The notes: generated by a model not told the origin, from the sequence alone. Positions 17,447 to 25,526 are shown, counted from the stretch's first letter. The stretch is DNA of 64,000 nt from Enterococcus gilvus ATCC BAA-350 (GCF_000407545.1 NZ_ASWH01000001.1:1069501-1133500), one strand, 5' to 3'. Numbers and translations: made by a program.

Positions 17447-18370
17447 ATGGCCACAAATGATACTTTAAAAAATCAGTTAAGCGAACAGAAATCGCAAGAA
17501 GTCAGCGCTCAATCATTAGGGTTCAAAGCATTAATGAATACACCAACTATGAAAAAGAAGTTTCAGGATATTCTCCATGAGAAGTCAGATTCCTTCATGG
17601 GATCATTGATGACTTTAGTTGGAGGAGATAACTATCTTTCAAATGCAGAACCAATGACGATTATTGCTTCTGCATTAAAAGCTGCGACCATGGATTTACC
17701 CATTGATAAGAATTTAGGTTATGCATATGTCGTTCCATTTAATAGAAAAGAAAAAGTTGGAAAAGACTGGGTCACGCATAATGAAGCGCAATTCATACTA
17801 GGATACAAGGGATATATTCAACTAGCCCAACGTTCTGGTCAGTACAAAGCATTGAACGCTTTAGAAGTGTATGAAGGTCAACTGATTGAATGGAATCCCC
17901 TCACAGAAGAGTTTATTTTTGATTATTCAGCCAAGGCTTCAGATAAAGTCATCGGTTATGTAGGTTTCTTCGAATTATTGAATGGATTTAAAAAAACAGT
18001 TTATTGGACGAAACAAGAAATCGAAGCTCATCGAATTAAAAATGCTAAAGGTTACGACAAAGAAAAATTAACAGGCGCTTGGAAAGATAACTATGATTCG
18101 ATGGCCATAAAAACAGTACTACGTAACCTTCTTGCTAAATGGGGAATCTTGTCGGTAGAAATGCAGACAGCAGTGACTTCCGATGAAAAAGTATTTCGAC
18201 TTGATGATAATGACGACTTGATTGAAGAGACCGCATTGAATGAAGCTGAGCCAATCGAAACTGATAGAAAAGAAGCAGAAAAGGTTGATGAAAAACCGAC
18301 CAATGAAAATCAAACTGCTCTATTTAACGATAAGCAGCCACCATTGAAAGACGATGAATACCCATTTTAA
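17447..18370 (+). CDS. recT: RecT single-strand annealing protein
   Basis: 307 residues. It binds single-stranded DNA and promotes annealing, and partners the exonuclease just upstream. FIAKELKAAT-like positions are represented by ASALKAATMDLPIDKNLGYAYVVPF and by FILGYKGYIQLAQRSGQYK, typical of RecT. RBS AAAGGAG overlaps the end of the exonuclease gene. The last residues, LKDDEYPF, resemble the acidic C-terminal tip of single-stranded DNA-binding proteins, which is unusual (see findings). Confidence 0.94.
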   Translation: MATNDTLKNQLSEQKSQEVSAQSLGFKALMNTPTMKKKFQDILHEKSDSFMGSLMTLVGGDNYLSNAEPMTIIASALKAATMDLPIDKNLGYAYVVPFNRKEKVGKDWVTHNEAQFILGYKGYIQLAQRSGQYKALNALEVYEGQLIEWNPLTEEFIFDYSAKASDKVIGYVGFFELLNGFKKTVYWTKQEIEAHRIKNAKGYDKEKLTGAWKDNYDSMAIKTVLRNLLAKWGILSVEMQTAVTSDEKVFRLDDNDDLIEETALNEAEPIETDRKEAEKVDEKPTNENQTALFNDKQPPLKDDEYPF

Positions 18371-18371
18371 T

Positions 18372-18391
18372 AGAGGGAGTTTTCTCCCTCT
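18372..18391 (+). repeat. hairpin between recT and DnaD gene
   Basis: AGAGGGAG and CTCCCTCT pair around a TTTT loop, 1 bp after the recT stop. There is no T run after it, so it is more likely an RNA-processing or stabilising hairpin than a terminator. Confidence 0.5.
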
Positions 18392-18420
18392 TGACTATTA
18401 GATAGAAAGGAGGTTGCATT

Positions 18421-19257
18421 TTGGACTATTTTAAACAAAGACGAGAGTACCGTAAATTGAAACAAAACGAAATCGATATCTCAATTGGTCAAAATAATCT
18501 GTATCGCGAGTTATTAGACTACGCGAACGATGAAGACAAATTAGATGACTGGTTTCCTTTGAAAAATTCGGCGCTCACCGATCTTACAGGGCTTTCTATT
18601 CCAGGATTAGCTAAAGCTCGTAATAGTCTGACTCAATTGAACCTCATAGAATACAGACAAGGGAAGAAGAATTCCGATAAACCACAGTACAAAATTACCT
18701 GCTTGTATAACAAACGGTTTACCAACAGTAACACAGCTGGTTTACAAGAAGTATCACAGAAGGTTGTGCAACCTGTATCACAAACGGTAGAACATAAAGA
18801 TCTTACTAGTACCATACCTAAACTAGACACTAACTTGACTGATGCTTCTGAATCAAATAAGTCTAAAAATTCAAAAAATAGCGCGGTGACTTACTGGCTG
18901 AATCAAGTGAACCCAGCAGAAGCACCTTTCGTTCGACAATCAATTGAATACTGGGTCAATGACTTTGGAGGACAAGACGAGATTGTGATTCTAGCTATCA
19001 ACGATATGCTTGAACACGATGCTCGCAATTATAACTATCTCAACAAGATATTGAAAAATTGGGAAGAGTTGAAGCTTGATACGCCGGAAAAAGTCAAAAA
19101 TCACTTAGTAGGCAAGTACAGCAAGAAGACTCAAAAGCAAGCTAAAGGACGTGTCGAACAATTGCCAGATCACATAGCAAACCCGAAAACAGAAGCAGAG
19201 GCATCTGCGCTAGCAAGACAAAAACTAATTGACTTGGGAGTGACACCAAATGATTGA
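18421..19257 (+). CDS. phage replication initiation protein, DnaD-like
   Basis: 278 residues, TTG start with AAAGGAGG about 7 bp upstream. The N-terminal half has a winged-helix look (SALTDLTGLSIPGLAKARNSLTQLNLIEY). A variable linker follows, and the C-terminal part is a DnaD domain (VRQSIEYWVNDFGGQDEIVI... YNYLNKILKNWEEL, about 160-230). Such proteins load the host replicative helicase at the phage origin. No phage helicase or loader gene is seen nearby, so host DnaB/DnaI or DnaC are presumably used. Confidence 0.85.
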   Translation: MDYFKQRREYRKLKQNEIDISIGQNNLYRELLDYANDEDKLDDWFPLKNSALTDLTGLSIPGLAKARNSLTQLNLIEYRQGKKNSDKPQYKITCLYNKRFTNSNTAGLQEVSQKVVQPVSQTVEHKDLTSTIPKLDTNLTDASESNKSKNSKNSAVTYWLNQVNPAEAPFVRQSIEYWVNDFGGQDEIVILAINDMLEHDARNYNYLNKILKNWEELKLDTPEKVKNHLVGKYSKKTQKQAKGRVEQLPDHIANPKTEAEASALARQKLIDLGVTPND

Positions 19258-19537
19258 TACGGATGTTAGTGATGTTGAATTAGCAACGAAAATTGTTGAT
19301 TACCTACCAGCGAAATACCAAAAGATTATGGCAGGCTGTTTGGACTCATTGAAAAAAATACCAAACAACGCTGACGAAACTTGGCAATTTAAAAAATTTA
19401 TGATCATGCTCTATTTGGCTTTATATCCAGGCCAAAACGAGTTTTGGAGCTTGAAGGATAATTCCTACAAGTTTTGGAGAGGCAAGGGCATAGATAGGCT
19501 CTATGAGCTTCAGTTTAAACAGGGAGTGAGCGCATGA
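19250..19537 (+). CDS. hypothetical phage protein
   Basis: 95 residues, overlapping the DnaD gene by 8 bp and the next gene by 4 bp. Aromatic-rich C-terminal half (FWSLKDNSYKFWRGKG). No family recognised. Lies in the replication module. Confidence 0.7.
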   Translation: MIDTDVSDVELATKIVDYLPAKYQKIMAGCLDSLKKIPNNADETWQFKKFMIMLYLALYPGQNEFWSLKDNSYKFWRGKGIDRLYELQFKQGVSA

Positions 19538-19944
19538 CTATTCGTAAACGAACCAAATACGGCAACAAAAAAGTTTATCGGTACGGTCATTGGTTCGATT
19601 CAATCGCTGAGGCTGACTATTATCCTATCGCCGTTGCCTACGCGAAAGAGTATGGCTATGAGCTGAAACTTCAGGATCGCATTGATATTATGCCGACTTT
19701 AAAGCTAAACGAGTGGGCGATTAAAAAGACGCAGTACGTCGCTGATTACTCCTTTTATCACCGAGGGGAAATCGTTCGTCTTGTGGATGTAAAAGGCGTT
19801 GAGACAAAGGATTTCCGCTTGAAAGCCAAGATGATCGCTAGAGAGCTAGGCATAGTAATTGTCTTAGCAAAAAAGACCCGATATGGATTTGTTCACTACC
19901 CTTTCAATATGCCAACAAGCAAGAGAAAAGAGGTTCGCTTATGA
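19534..19944 (+). CDS. DUF1064 family protein, nuclease-like fold
   Basis: 136 residues. GNKKVYRYGHWFDSIAEADYY, YVADYSFYHR and VRLVDVKGVET...FRLKAKM are typical of DUF1064 phage proteins. The D-(x)n-D-V-K arrangement (ADYSF...LVDVKG) resembles a PD-(D/E)xK nuclease core, so a role in branch-DNA or end processing is possible. It is part of an overlapping gene string. Confidence 0.8.
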   Translation: MTIRKRTKYGNKKVYRYGHWFDSIAEADYYPIAVAYAKEYGYELKLQDRIDIMPTLKLNEWAIKKTQYVADYSFYHRGEIVRLVDVKGVETKDFRLKAKMIARELGIVIVLAKKTRYGFVHYPFNMPTSKRKEVRL

Positions 19945-20192
19945 GTAAAATGAATAGCCAACGTTTAGAGACGGTCCTACTCTATATCGACAACTTTATA
20001 AAAGAACATGATTATCCACCAACAATTCGGCAAATATCAAAAAACACAGGAATCCCTTCCACTTCAACTGTCAGCGCCTATCTCTGGCAATTGAAAGCTA
20101 TGAACCTATTAAAAATTGAACCAGGAGCTTTCAGAACTATCCGAATGACCGAAAGCGGAAGAGATCGCGTCAAGGAGTTGAAGTGTTCATGA
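19941..20192 (+). CDS. LexA-like DNA-binding-domain-only protein
   Basis: 83 residues corresponding only to the N-terminal winged helix of LexA: RLETVLLYIDNFIKEHDYPPTIRQISKNTGI is the LexA pattern, and STSTVSAYLWQLKAMNLLKIEPG completes the motif. The autoprotease domain is absent. It may bind LexA-type boxes without being cleavable, which matters because this prophage carries two such boxes. Confidence 0.8.
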   Translation: MSKMNSQRLETVLLYIDNFIKEHDYPPTIRQISKNTGIPSTSTVSAYLWQLKAMNLLKIEPGAFRTIRMTESGRDRVKELKCS

Positions 20193-20485
20193 AAATGACA
20201 GATAAAGAGCGTTTTAGACACCTGATGGCCCATCCGAATTATTGGAAAGACGAGACAATCCAGAAAGAGGCTAATGCGCTAGGTAAGAAAATCTGGAACC
20301 AATCATCAAAAAGACCGAGAAAAATGATTCAAGTGAGTCTTGGAGATAAGGTCGTTTTAACTGGAACTTGTGTTGAAATAGCGAAACGGTCAAATCTGTC
20401 TGAAACACATATCAAGAACTTGGCTAGACAAAACGGAACGGATAGTTTTGGAAAAACGTATAGGTATCTGGAGGGGTCGCTATGA
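20189..20485 (+). CDS. hypothetical phage protein with HTH-like segment
   Basis: About 98 residues from ATG 20189 (RBS AAGGAG). A basic N-terminal half and the segment GTCVEIAKRSNLSETHIKNLARQNG looks like a helix-turn-helix. No family recognised. Confidence 0.65.
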   Translation: MKMTDKERFRHLMAHPNYWKDETIQKEANALGKKIWNQSSKRPRKMIQVSLGDKVVLTGTCVEIAKRSNLSETHIKNLARQNGTDSFGKTYRYLEGSL

Positions 20486-20685
20486 AAATGTGGGAGCGTC
20501 GCTGGATTGATAAGAAAGTTAGGGTTTTCGTTCTTACTATGCCTAAAGACTATAAAATCAATACTCCGAAAGACCAAATAATCAGCGAGATTTTAGCAGC
20601 AAATGACTGGTTTATAAATATTTCGAAACCAATGGAGATTATTCGTGAAGAGGTAGAAAAACAATTTAATATTTACGTGAGATGA
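20482..20685 (+). CDS. hypothetical phage protein
   Basis: 67 residues overlapping the previous stop by 4 bp, with RBS GGAGGGG inside the upstream gene. Basic and compact (MKMWERRWIDKKVRVF). Function unknown. Confidence 0.6.
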   Translation: MKMWERRWIDKKVRVFVLTMPKDYKINTPKDQIISEILAANDWFINISKPMEIIREEVEKQFNIYVR

Positions 20686-20704
20686 CCTTGAAAGGATGAT
20701 ACAC

Positions 20705-21706
20705 GTGGAAATGAAAGAGCAGTTTATAAATTCTGTCATTCGTAACATGGAGCCTGAACTTGAAGTTAATCAACTTAAGAAATTGAAAATTGTACTAACA
20801 ATCAATTTAAATCATATACGTGTTGAAAAAGAGAATACTGATCTGGTCATATACGATGAATCGGGTGACATTGCTGCATATAAACAATATTTTGTGTCAA
20901 TGAAACTGCGCAATTTATCCAATGGAACGATAGAACTCGCTATGAGGACAATCGACGCCTTCCAAAGATCAGTGAAGAAACAATACAAGGACGTATCAAC
21001 TCAAGACATTCGGTTGTATATCGCGTACCGCGACATGAAGGATCATTTATCAAGTGCCACTTTGAATCGTGAACGCGGGTGCATCTGCAGGTTCTATACA
21101 TGGCTGTTCGAGGAAGAATATATCCCCAAGAACCCAGCAAAACGTGTTGAACCTATTAAGGTGGAGAAGCGACTAAAAAAAGCCTTCACACCGATTGAAG
21201 TGGAACTAATGCGGAACGCCTGTAGGAAACCAAAAGAAAAAGCAGTATTTGAACTATTGCTTAGCACGGGGTGTCGAGTCACTGAGTTAACCATGCTAGC
21301 AATGGAAAATTACGACCAACAAAGAGGGACCATTACAGTGATTGGAAAAGGCAATAAGGAGCGCACGGTCTTCGTCAACGCTCGCGCTAAAGTGGCAATT
21401 GATAATTACTTAATGATTAAACCACATTTTGAAGGTTCGATCATATGCGGACTTCATGGAGTTGGAACACAGATGACTTCGAATGGCATTCAAAAAATGG
21501 TCAAAGAGATTGCAAAGCGTGCTCATGTAGCTCACGCACATCCGCATAAGTTTCGAAGAACTGCAGCAACGTTTGCTCTGAAGAGAGGAATGAGCCTAAA
21601 CGATGTAAGGCGCTTTCTTGGACACACGGATGTTGATACGACGCTGCAATATATTGATACTAGCGGATCGGATCTGAAGTTAGAACACGAGAAATATGTC
21701 GCATAA
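20705..21706 (+). CDS. second tyrosine recombinase (XerC/D-like)
   Basis: About 333 residues. An N-terminal core-binding domain (YKQYFVSMKLRNLSNGTIELAMRTIDAFQRS) is followed by a full catalytic domain: STGCRVTEL (Arg), GKGNKER (Lys), HPHKFRRTAA (His-x-x-Arg), LGHTDVDTTLQYI (His and Tyr). All catalytic residues are present. ATG 20696 is too close to AAAGG, so the start is probably GTG 20705 or ATG 20711. It differs clearly from the integrase at the left end. A role in dimer resolution or an internal inversion is possible, but no invertible repeat was found. Confidence 0.88.
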   Translation: MEMKEQFINSVIRNMEPELEVNQLKKLKIVLTINLNHIRVEKENTDLVIYDESGDIAAYKQYFVSMKLRNLSNGTIELAMRTIDAFQRSVKKQYKDVSTQDIRLYIAYRDMKDHLSSATLNRERGCICRFYTWLFEEEYIPKNPAKRVEPIKVEKRLKKAFTPIEVELMRNACRKPKEKAVFELLLSTGCRVTELTMLAMENYDQQRGTITVIGKGNKERTVFVNARAKVAIDNYLMIKPHFEGSIICGLHGVGTQMTSNGIQKMVKEIAKRAHVAHAHPHKFRRTAATFALKRGMSLNDVRRFLGHTDVDTTLQYIDTSGSDLKLEHEKYVA

Positions 21707-21728
21707 GACAAACAAGGAGACTAAAAGC

Positions 21729-22121
21729 ATGAAATTAAATGGAAAGTTTCAATTAATTGAAATCGGGAATATTGAAAGGGAACCACGTTTGCTCGTTTCA
21801 AAACATAACATGAGATTCAATAAACCGTTATCAGCTCGAATGGATTATGTCGATCATGTGAAAATTTACTTGAACAGTGAAGAGAAACTATTAGCAATTA
21901 TGCCATGCACTAAGAACTCTCCAGGAGCTACTAAATTCTACAAGAAAGAGAATACCAAATGCAAAAATCCGATTTGGTCCAATCAACGTTTTATTCATTT
22001 ATTGGAAAAGTTAAACGGATGGGATTTGGAAATGAATAGTTACGGATTATACCCTGAAAAGTTGGATGATGGTGGACTGTACTTTGATTTTTCAAAAGCT
22101 AAAGTTCTTAGCAAAAAGTAA
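21729..22121 (+). CDS. hypothetical phage protein
   Basis: 130 residues from ATG 21729, chosen for the RBS AAGGAG at 21713. The frame is open upstream but overlaps the recombinase. The sequence is basic and beta-rich at the start (MKLNGKFQLIEIGNIEREPRLLV), with no recognised domain. Confidence 0.65.
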   Translation: MKLNGKFQLIEIGNIEREPRLLVSKHNMRFNKPLSARMDYVDHVKIYLNSEEKLLAIMPCTKNSPGATKFYKKENTKCKNPIWSNQRFIHLLEKLNGWDLEMNSYGLYPEKLDDGGLYFDFSKAKVLSKK

Positions 22122-22142
22122 AAGCTCCTAAAACTGGGGCAA

Positions 22143-22162
22143 TAGCTTACTTAAGTAAGCTA
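22143..22162. repeat. 20-bp perfect palindrome upstream of HTH gene
   Basis: TAGCTTACTTAAGTAAGCTA lies 31 bp before the start of a small HTH gene. It could be the operator of that regulator or an RNA hairpin. Confidence 0.6.
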
Positions 22163-22193
22163 CTTTAAAAGTGAATAGAAAGGTCTGAGAGCA

Positions 22194-22397
22194 ATGTTAG
22201 ATGTAGAACGTATAAAACAACGGTTAAGCGAAAAACAATTGACAGAGTACCGCCTAGCTAAAAATATCGGCACATCAACAGCGCACATGTCACGACTTAT
22301 GACTGGAGACATAAAAGACCCGAGATTTGAACTTGTCTGCAAAATAGCAGATGCACTTGATATCACAGTAGATGAATTGAGAAAGAAGGATGAATGA
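22194..22397 (+). CDS. small XRE-family regulator
   Basis: 67 residues, essentially one helix-turn-helix domain (TEYRLAKNIGTSTAHMSRLMTGDIKDP ... LDITVDELRKKDE). It has its own upstream spacer with a perfect palindrome, so it may autoregulate. Followed by an overlapping gene. Confidence 0.8.
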   Translation: MLDVERIKQRLSEKQLTEYRLAKNIGTSTAHMSRLMTGDIKDPRFELVCKIADALDITVDELRKKDE

Positions 22398-22398
22398 T

Positions 22399-22911
22399 AT
22401 GCCGAATTGGGCCGAGGGAACATTGAAGGTAAGAGGCAAGAAAGAAAATATTATCAAATTTCTGAGAGAAGGCCTACTTGGGTATCCAGAACGTGGTTAT
22501 GACGGTGTGGATGAACATGGTTTGCCAAAGATTGTTTATTCTCATCGAGAAGTAGATATCACACATGATGAAGACTGGGAGACAGATATTCATTGTAAAG
22601 GCGGATTCTATATTGATAAAACTCGAAGAGCATTTATTGAAGAAGAGTGTATTCAGTTTTATCACGATTACGAAGCAGATATTTATAAATTGGAAATTCT
22701 TGGATTTAAGCAAGCATGGGCAGCTAGTCCAGAAAATTTCATTGAACTATCAAAACAGTATGAACTTGATATAAAGATTTTTACCTTTGAAATGGGAATG
22801 GAATTCACACAAGAAATCGAGATCATCAATGGTGAGCTGACAAAAAATAAAGAACAAGAGAAGTTTAATGATTATTTTTGGGAAGTCCCGTTTGCGACAA
22901 TTGGCGGATAA
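22399..22911 (+). CDS. Api92-like phage protein
   Basis: About 170 residues. The N-terminus MPNWAEGTLKVRGKKENI matches the MPNW...L.V.G start of Api92-like (ferredoxin-like fold) phage proteins, which made me choose ATG 22399 over 22390. Function is not known for the family. The 5' end overlaps the stop region of the HTH gene. Confidence 0.7.
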   Translation: MPNWAEGTLKVRGKKENIIKFLREGLLGYPERGYDGVDEHGLPKIVYSHREVDITHDEDWETDIHCKGGFYIDKTRRAFIEEECIQFYHDYEADIYKLEILGFKQAWAASPENFIELSKQYELDIKIFTFEMGMEFTQEIEIINGELTKNKEQEKFNDYFWEVPFATIGG

Positions 22912-22943
22912 CTGGGGCATTAGCATAGGAAAGGAGTGATCGT

Positions 22944-23405
22944 TTGGCAAAAGTATTAGATGCCTGTTGTGGTAGTCGGATGTTTTGGTTTGATAAGGAC
23001 AATCCAATCACAACATATATGGACAAAAGGCAATATTACGAGGAGTTAGATACAGGGCACATAATCAATGTTGATCCAGACGTTCTGGCCGATTTTACAG
23101 AAATGCCCTTTTCTGATAATGAGTTTGATTTAGTCGTATTTGATCCGCCGCATATGGTCAATGCTGGTGAAAATTCATGGTTGGCCAAAAAGTACGGCAA
23201 GCTTGACGGCAACTGGCCAAAAATGATTCACGATGGATTCAATGAGTGTATGAGAGTTTTAAAACCTAATGGAACGCTAGTTTTCAAATGGAATACTGAT
23301 CAAATTAGTTTCAGAGAAGTATTATCCTATATCGATCACAAGCCTTTATTTGGTGATAAACGTAGTAAAACACGTTGGACAGTTTTCTTAAAAGAAGTCA
23401 GCTAA
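22944..23405 (+). CDS. SAM-dependent methyltransferase (orphan, phage)
   Basis: 153 residues, TTG start with AAAGGAGTG upstream. VLDACCGSRMFWFD is the SAM-binding motif, DPPH (VVFDPPHMV) the catalytic-type motif IV seen in N6-adenine methyltransferases, and VLKPNGTLVFKW motif VI-like. No restriction endonuclease is adjacent, so it is an orphan. It could modify phage or host DNA, and the short length argues for a minimal enzyme without its own target-recognition domain. Confidence 0.82.
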   Translation: MAKVLDACCGSRMFWFDKDNPITTYMDKRQYYEELDTGHIINVDPDVLADFTEMPFSDNEFDLVVFDPPHMVNAGENSWLAKKYGKLDGNWPKMIHDGFNECMRVLKPNGTLVFKWNTDQISFREVLSYIDHKPLFGDKRSKTRWTVFLKEVS

Positions 23406-23430
23406 CGGAGGAAACAAAGGAGGAAAAGTA

Positions 23431-23625
23431 ATGAATAAAACGCTAGTAATTTGGTTTAAAAATGGTTCAACTTCATATTTTGAAAGAGTTGAAAATTTTG
23501 AACATGAATGGATAAACACTGACATGATTTCATTTGATTATTTTGGTGTTAGGTCGCAAGTAAAAAGGCATGCAGTGTTTAATTTTAAAACGATTGTTGG
23601 TTTTGCATTGGAGGACGACGAATGA
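23431..23625 (+). CDS. hypothetical small phage protein
   Basis: 64 residues with RBS AAAGGAGGAAAAG. Beta-rich, aromatic (MNKTLVIWFKNGSTSYFERVENF). Probably a small strand-rich fold. Overlaps the next start by 4 bp. Confidence 0.65.
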   Translation: MNKTLVIWFKNGSTSYFERVENFEHEWINTDMISFDYFGVRSQVKRHAVFNFKTIVGFALEDDE

Positions 23626-23813
23626 AAGTTGAACACATAGCAAGTTCATCCTCATCTTGTTTTTACAAAAGATTGGTTCGGGTTTTAGCTCATAAAAAAA
23701 ATGTTATCGATGTTAAGTATTCGACAACAGCGCTAAAAACGGAAAATGAGGATGATGAACCTGTCCAATACTCGGCATTAATTCTTTACGAAGATAAAAA
23801 GGAGTCTATTTAA
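23622..23813 (+). CDS. hypothetical small phage protein
   Basis: 63 residues. Serine-rich start (EHIASSSSSCFYKRL) and an acidic C-terminus. Overlaps its upstream neighbour. Family not recognised. Confidence 0.6.
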   Translation: MKVEHIASSSSSCFYKRLVRVLAHKKNVIDVKYSTTALKTENEDDEPVQYSALILYEDKKESI

Positions 23814-23990
23814 ATGATACCAATGTTTATCAAACGGTGGATGTGCAAATTGAAAGGTCATAATTTTGAAAGCTATGAGTTTAGAACTGGTCCCTATCCA
23901 CTAGACATAGAAGAAGCCGGGCATTGTACGAGATGTGGTTTTGATACCCACGGAGATATTAAGGAGTATGGCGGATACGGGCGAGTATAG
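23814..23990 (+). CDS. small zinc-ribbon-like phage protein (DUF1660-like)
   Basis: 58 residues starting 1 bp after the previous stop, RBS AAAAAGGAG. The Cys/His pattern MCKLKGHNF ... GHCTRCGF matches the short DUF1660-type prophage proteins that bind zinc. It is below the size usually called. Confidence 0.65.
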   Translation: MIPMFIKRWMCKLKGHNFESYEFRTGPYPLDIEEAGHCTRCGFDTHGDIKEYGGYGRV

Positions 23991-24042
23991 TTCCGTTAAC
24001 GACGGGTACAACGGAGAGAAATACAGAAAGTAGGAAAAGAAT

Positions 24043-24321
24043 ATGGGAGATAAAGAATTTATTAAAGCGGCAAAAGGCGCAATCGTGAGGGCTTTTAATG
24101 ATTGCAAAGGATCGTTGTATTCGGCATTGAAAGAGGAAGAGCTCTATGTAGTGTGGTTAGTCAAAGCGTTACAAAATAATAAAGCGTTGATATCTACATC
24201 TCGAAGTGGTGACGGTCTTTATTTTGAGGTCACTTATAACGGTGATAAGAGCGAAATGTATTTAGATGTGTATAAAAAGCAAGAAAATATTTGTGTGCCA
24301 TATGAAAATAATCGTGACTGA
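24043..24321 (+). CDS. DUF6275-like phage protein
   Basis: 92 residues. VVWLVKALQNNKALISTSRSGDGLYFEVTYNGDKSEMYLD resembles the small DUF6275 phage family as I remember it. Role unknown. The end overlaps the next gene by about 20 bp. Confidence 0.7.
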   Translation: MGDKEFIKAAKGAIVRAFNDCKGSLYSALKEEELYVVWLVKALQNNKALISTSRSGDGLYFEVTYNGDKSEMYLDVYKKQENICVPYENNRD

Positions 24322-24454
24322 TCCGCAACATGATCGTTTTCAAGAAATAGGAGAAGCTCGGCACTGTTATCTTCATTTGTTTAAGGTAACATTTGCCGAC
24401 GGTGATCAATACCTTGTTTCCTATTTCGATTTATTGGAGATAAAAGGTAAATGA
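24302..24454 (+). CDS. hypothetical small phage protein
   Basis: 50 residues from ATG 24302 (MKIIVTDPQHDRFQEIG). Compact beta-rich sequence. The start lies inside the upstream gene and no strong RBS is visible, so translation may depend on coupling. Confidence 0.5.
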   Translation: MKIIVTDPQHDRFQEIGEARHCYLHLFKVTFADGDQYLVSYFDLLEIKGK

Positions 24455-24480
24455 TTCACGCCAATTAGGGAGGTTTATTT

Positions 24481-24759
24481 ATGAATAACAGCGAATTACC
24501 AGAAATTGAAAGACCATTTCGAATTAACGGGAAAGATTTGACTTTCTTAAAATTAGAGCATTCTGAAACCTCTGAAAACAATGTTCGAATTCAAGTTTAT
24601 TTTCGTCACGAGGATGTCTGGCATTATCCGCCGACAAATCAAATGGTAACTCGTGCATGGAACGCGTTAGAAAAAAAGGGATTTCACTATGCGGATAAAG
24701 AGTATGAGGCGGAAGTTGAACGGCATAAAAAGATGGAGGAAGGAATATGGAAACTATAA
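24481..24759 (+). CDS. hypothetical phage protein
   Basis: 92 residues with RBS AGGGAGGTTT. Contains YFRHEDVWHYPPTNQMVTRAW and a charged C-terminal helix. No recognised family. Confidence 0.6.
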   Translation: MNNSELPEIERPFRINGKDLTFLKLEHSETSENNVRIQVYFRHEDVWHYPPTNQMVTRAWNALEKKGFHYADKEYEAEVERHKKMEEGIWKL

Positions 24760-24926
24760 ATATTGATTTATTGAGAGAAGCATCAATCGAATTACGAAAA
24801 ATTAAGGATGGCAAAGGCGGTTTAAAAGCAGCTGACCGTGTGGACGCTATGAAAGCTTTGGGTATTATTCATGGATTAGCTATGAAGCTAGAGGCCGGAG
24901 AGAAAGAAGCGGGTAAGGTTAAATGA
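24747..24926 (+). CDS. hypothetical small phage protein
   Basis: 59 codons from ATG 24747, overlapping the upstream stop by 13 bp with GGAGGAAGGA as RBS. The product is a basic helical protein (METINIDLLREASIELRKIKDGKGG). Not recognised. Confidence 0.55.
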   Translation: METINIDLLREASIELRKIKDGKGGLKAADRVDAMKALGIIHGLAMKLEAGEKEAGKVK

Positions 24927-24962
24927 AGAGATAAACTAACTCAGCATATCAAGGAGGTAATT

Positions 24963-25181
24963 ATGAATAAGCAACAACAACGTGTATTAGAGTGGCTTAA
25001 AGTTCAGAATGAGAGTCCATATCAAGATCCATTTCAAACAATCTTTCTACTGATCAATAGAGCATCTAATCCGGAAAGAATGCAATACCCTAAAGAGTAT
25101 TTTGAATTGTTTGATATTGAAATGTTCCAAGTCCTAGCAGCCTTCGCGGAATGGGGTCTTTCAAATGAAAAAAGCGATTAG
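24963..25181 (+). CDS. hypothetical phage protein
   Basis: 72 residues, RBS AAGGAGG. Mostly helical, polar (MNKQQQRVLEWLKVQNESPYQDPF). Overlaps the following small gene. Not recognised. Confidence 0.6.
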   Translation: MNKQQQRVLEWLKVQNESPYQDPFQTIFLLINRASNPERMQYPKEYFELFDIEMFQVLAAFAEWGLSNEKSD

Positions 25182-25275
25182 AATACTCGAAAGCTATCTC
25201 GCGTTCAGAGCAACGGGGCATGAACGACCAGGTATTGAAAAGGCAATTCAAATTTTGAAAGAGGTGGCTGAATGA
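25165..25275 (+). CDS. very small phage ORF
   Basis: 36 codons from ATG 25165 (MKKAIRILESYLAFRATGHERP). It overlaps the upstream stop by 17 bp and ends in ATGA overlapping the next start, a typical coupled arrangement. No strong RBS, so coding is plausible but unproven. Confidence 0.4.
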   Translation: MKKAIRILESYLAFRATGHERPGIEKAIQILKEVAE

Positions 25276-25526
25276 GTGGTATAGCAAAAGCCATTAGAGA
25301 AGAAGCAGGTCCCAATCCTGATTTAATAATGGATAAACCACAAGAAATTGGTTATTGGTGTGGCATATTTCGCGCAGCAGAAATCGCAGAGAAACGTGAA
25401 GAGCTGATCGATGAAGACAATATCATCGAGATTCTAAATGATTATGTTCAGTCTTGGTGCAGTGATGAGTTATCGGCTGAAAAAGAAATTGAATTTGCTC
25501 ATAAAGTTATCGATCTGCTTATTTAA
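25272..25526 (+). CDS. hypothetical phage protein
   Basis: 84 residues, ATG within ATGA overlap, RBS AAAGAGGTGG. Acidic helical protein (ELIDEDNIIEILNDYVQSWCSDE). Not recognised. Confidence 0.6.
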   Translation: MSGIAKAIREEAGPNPDLIMDKPQEIGYWCGIFRAAEIAEKREELIDEDNIIEILNDYVQSWCSDELSAEKEIEFAHKVIDLLI

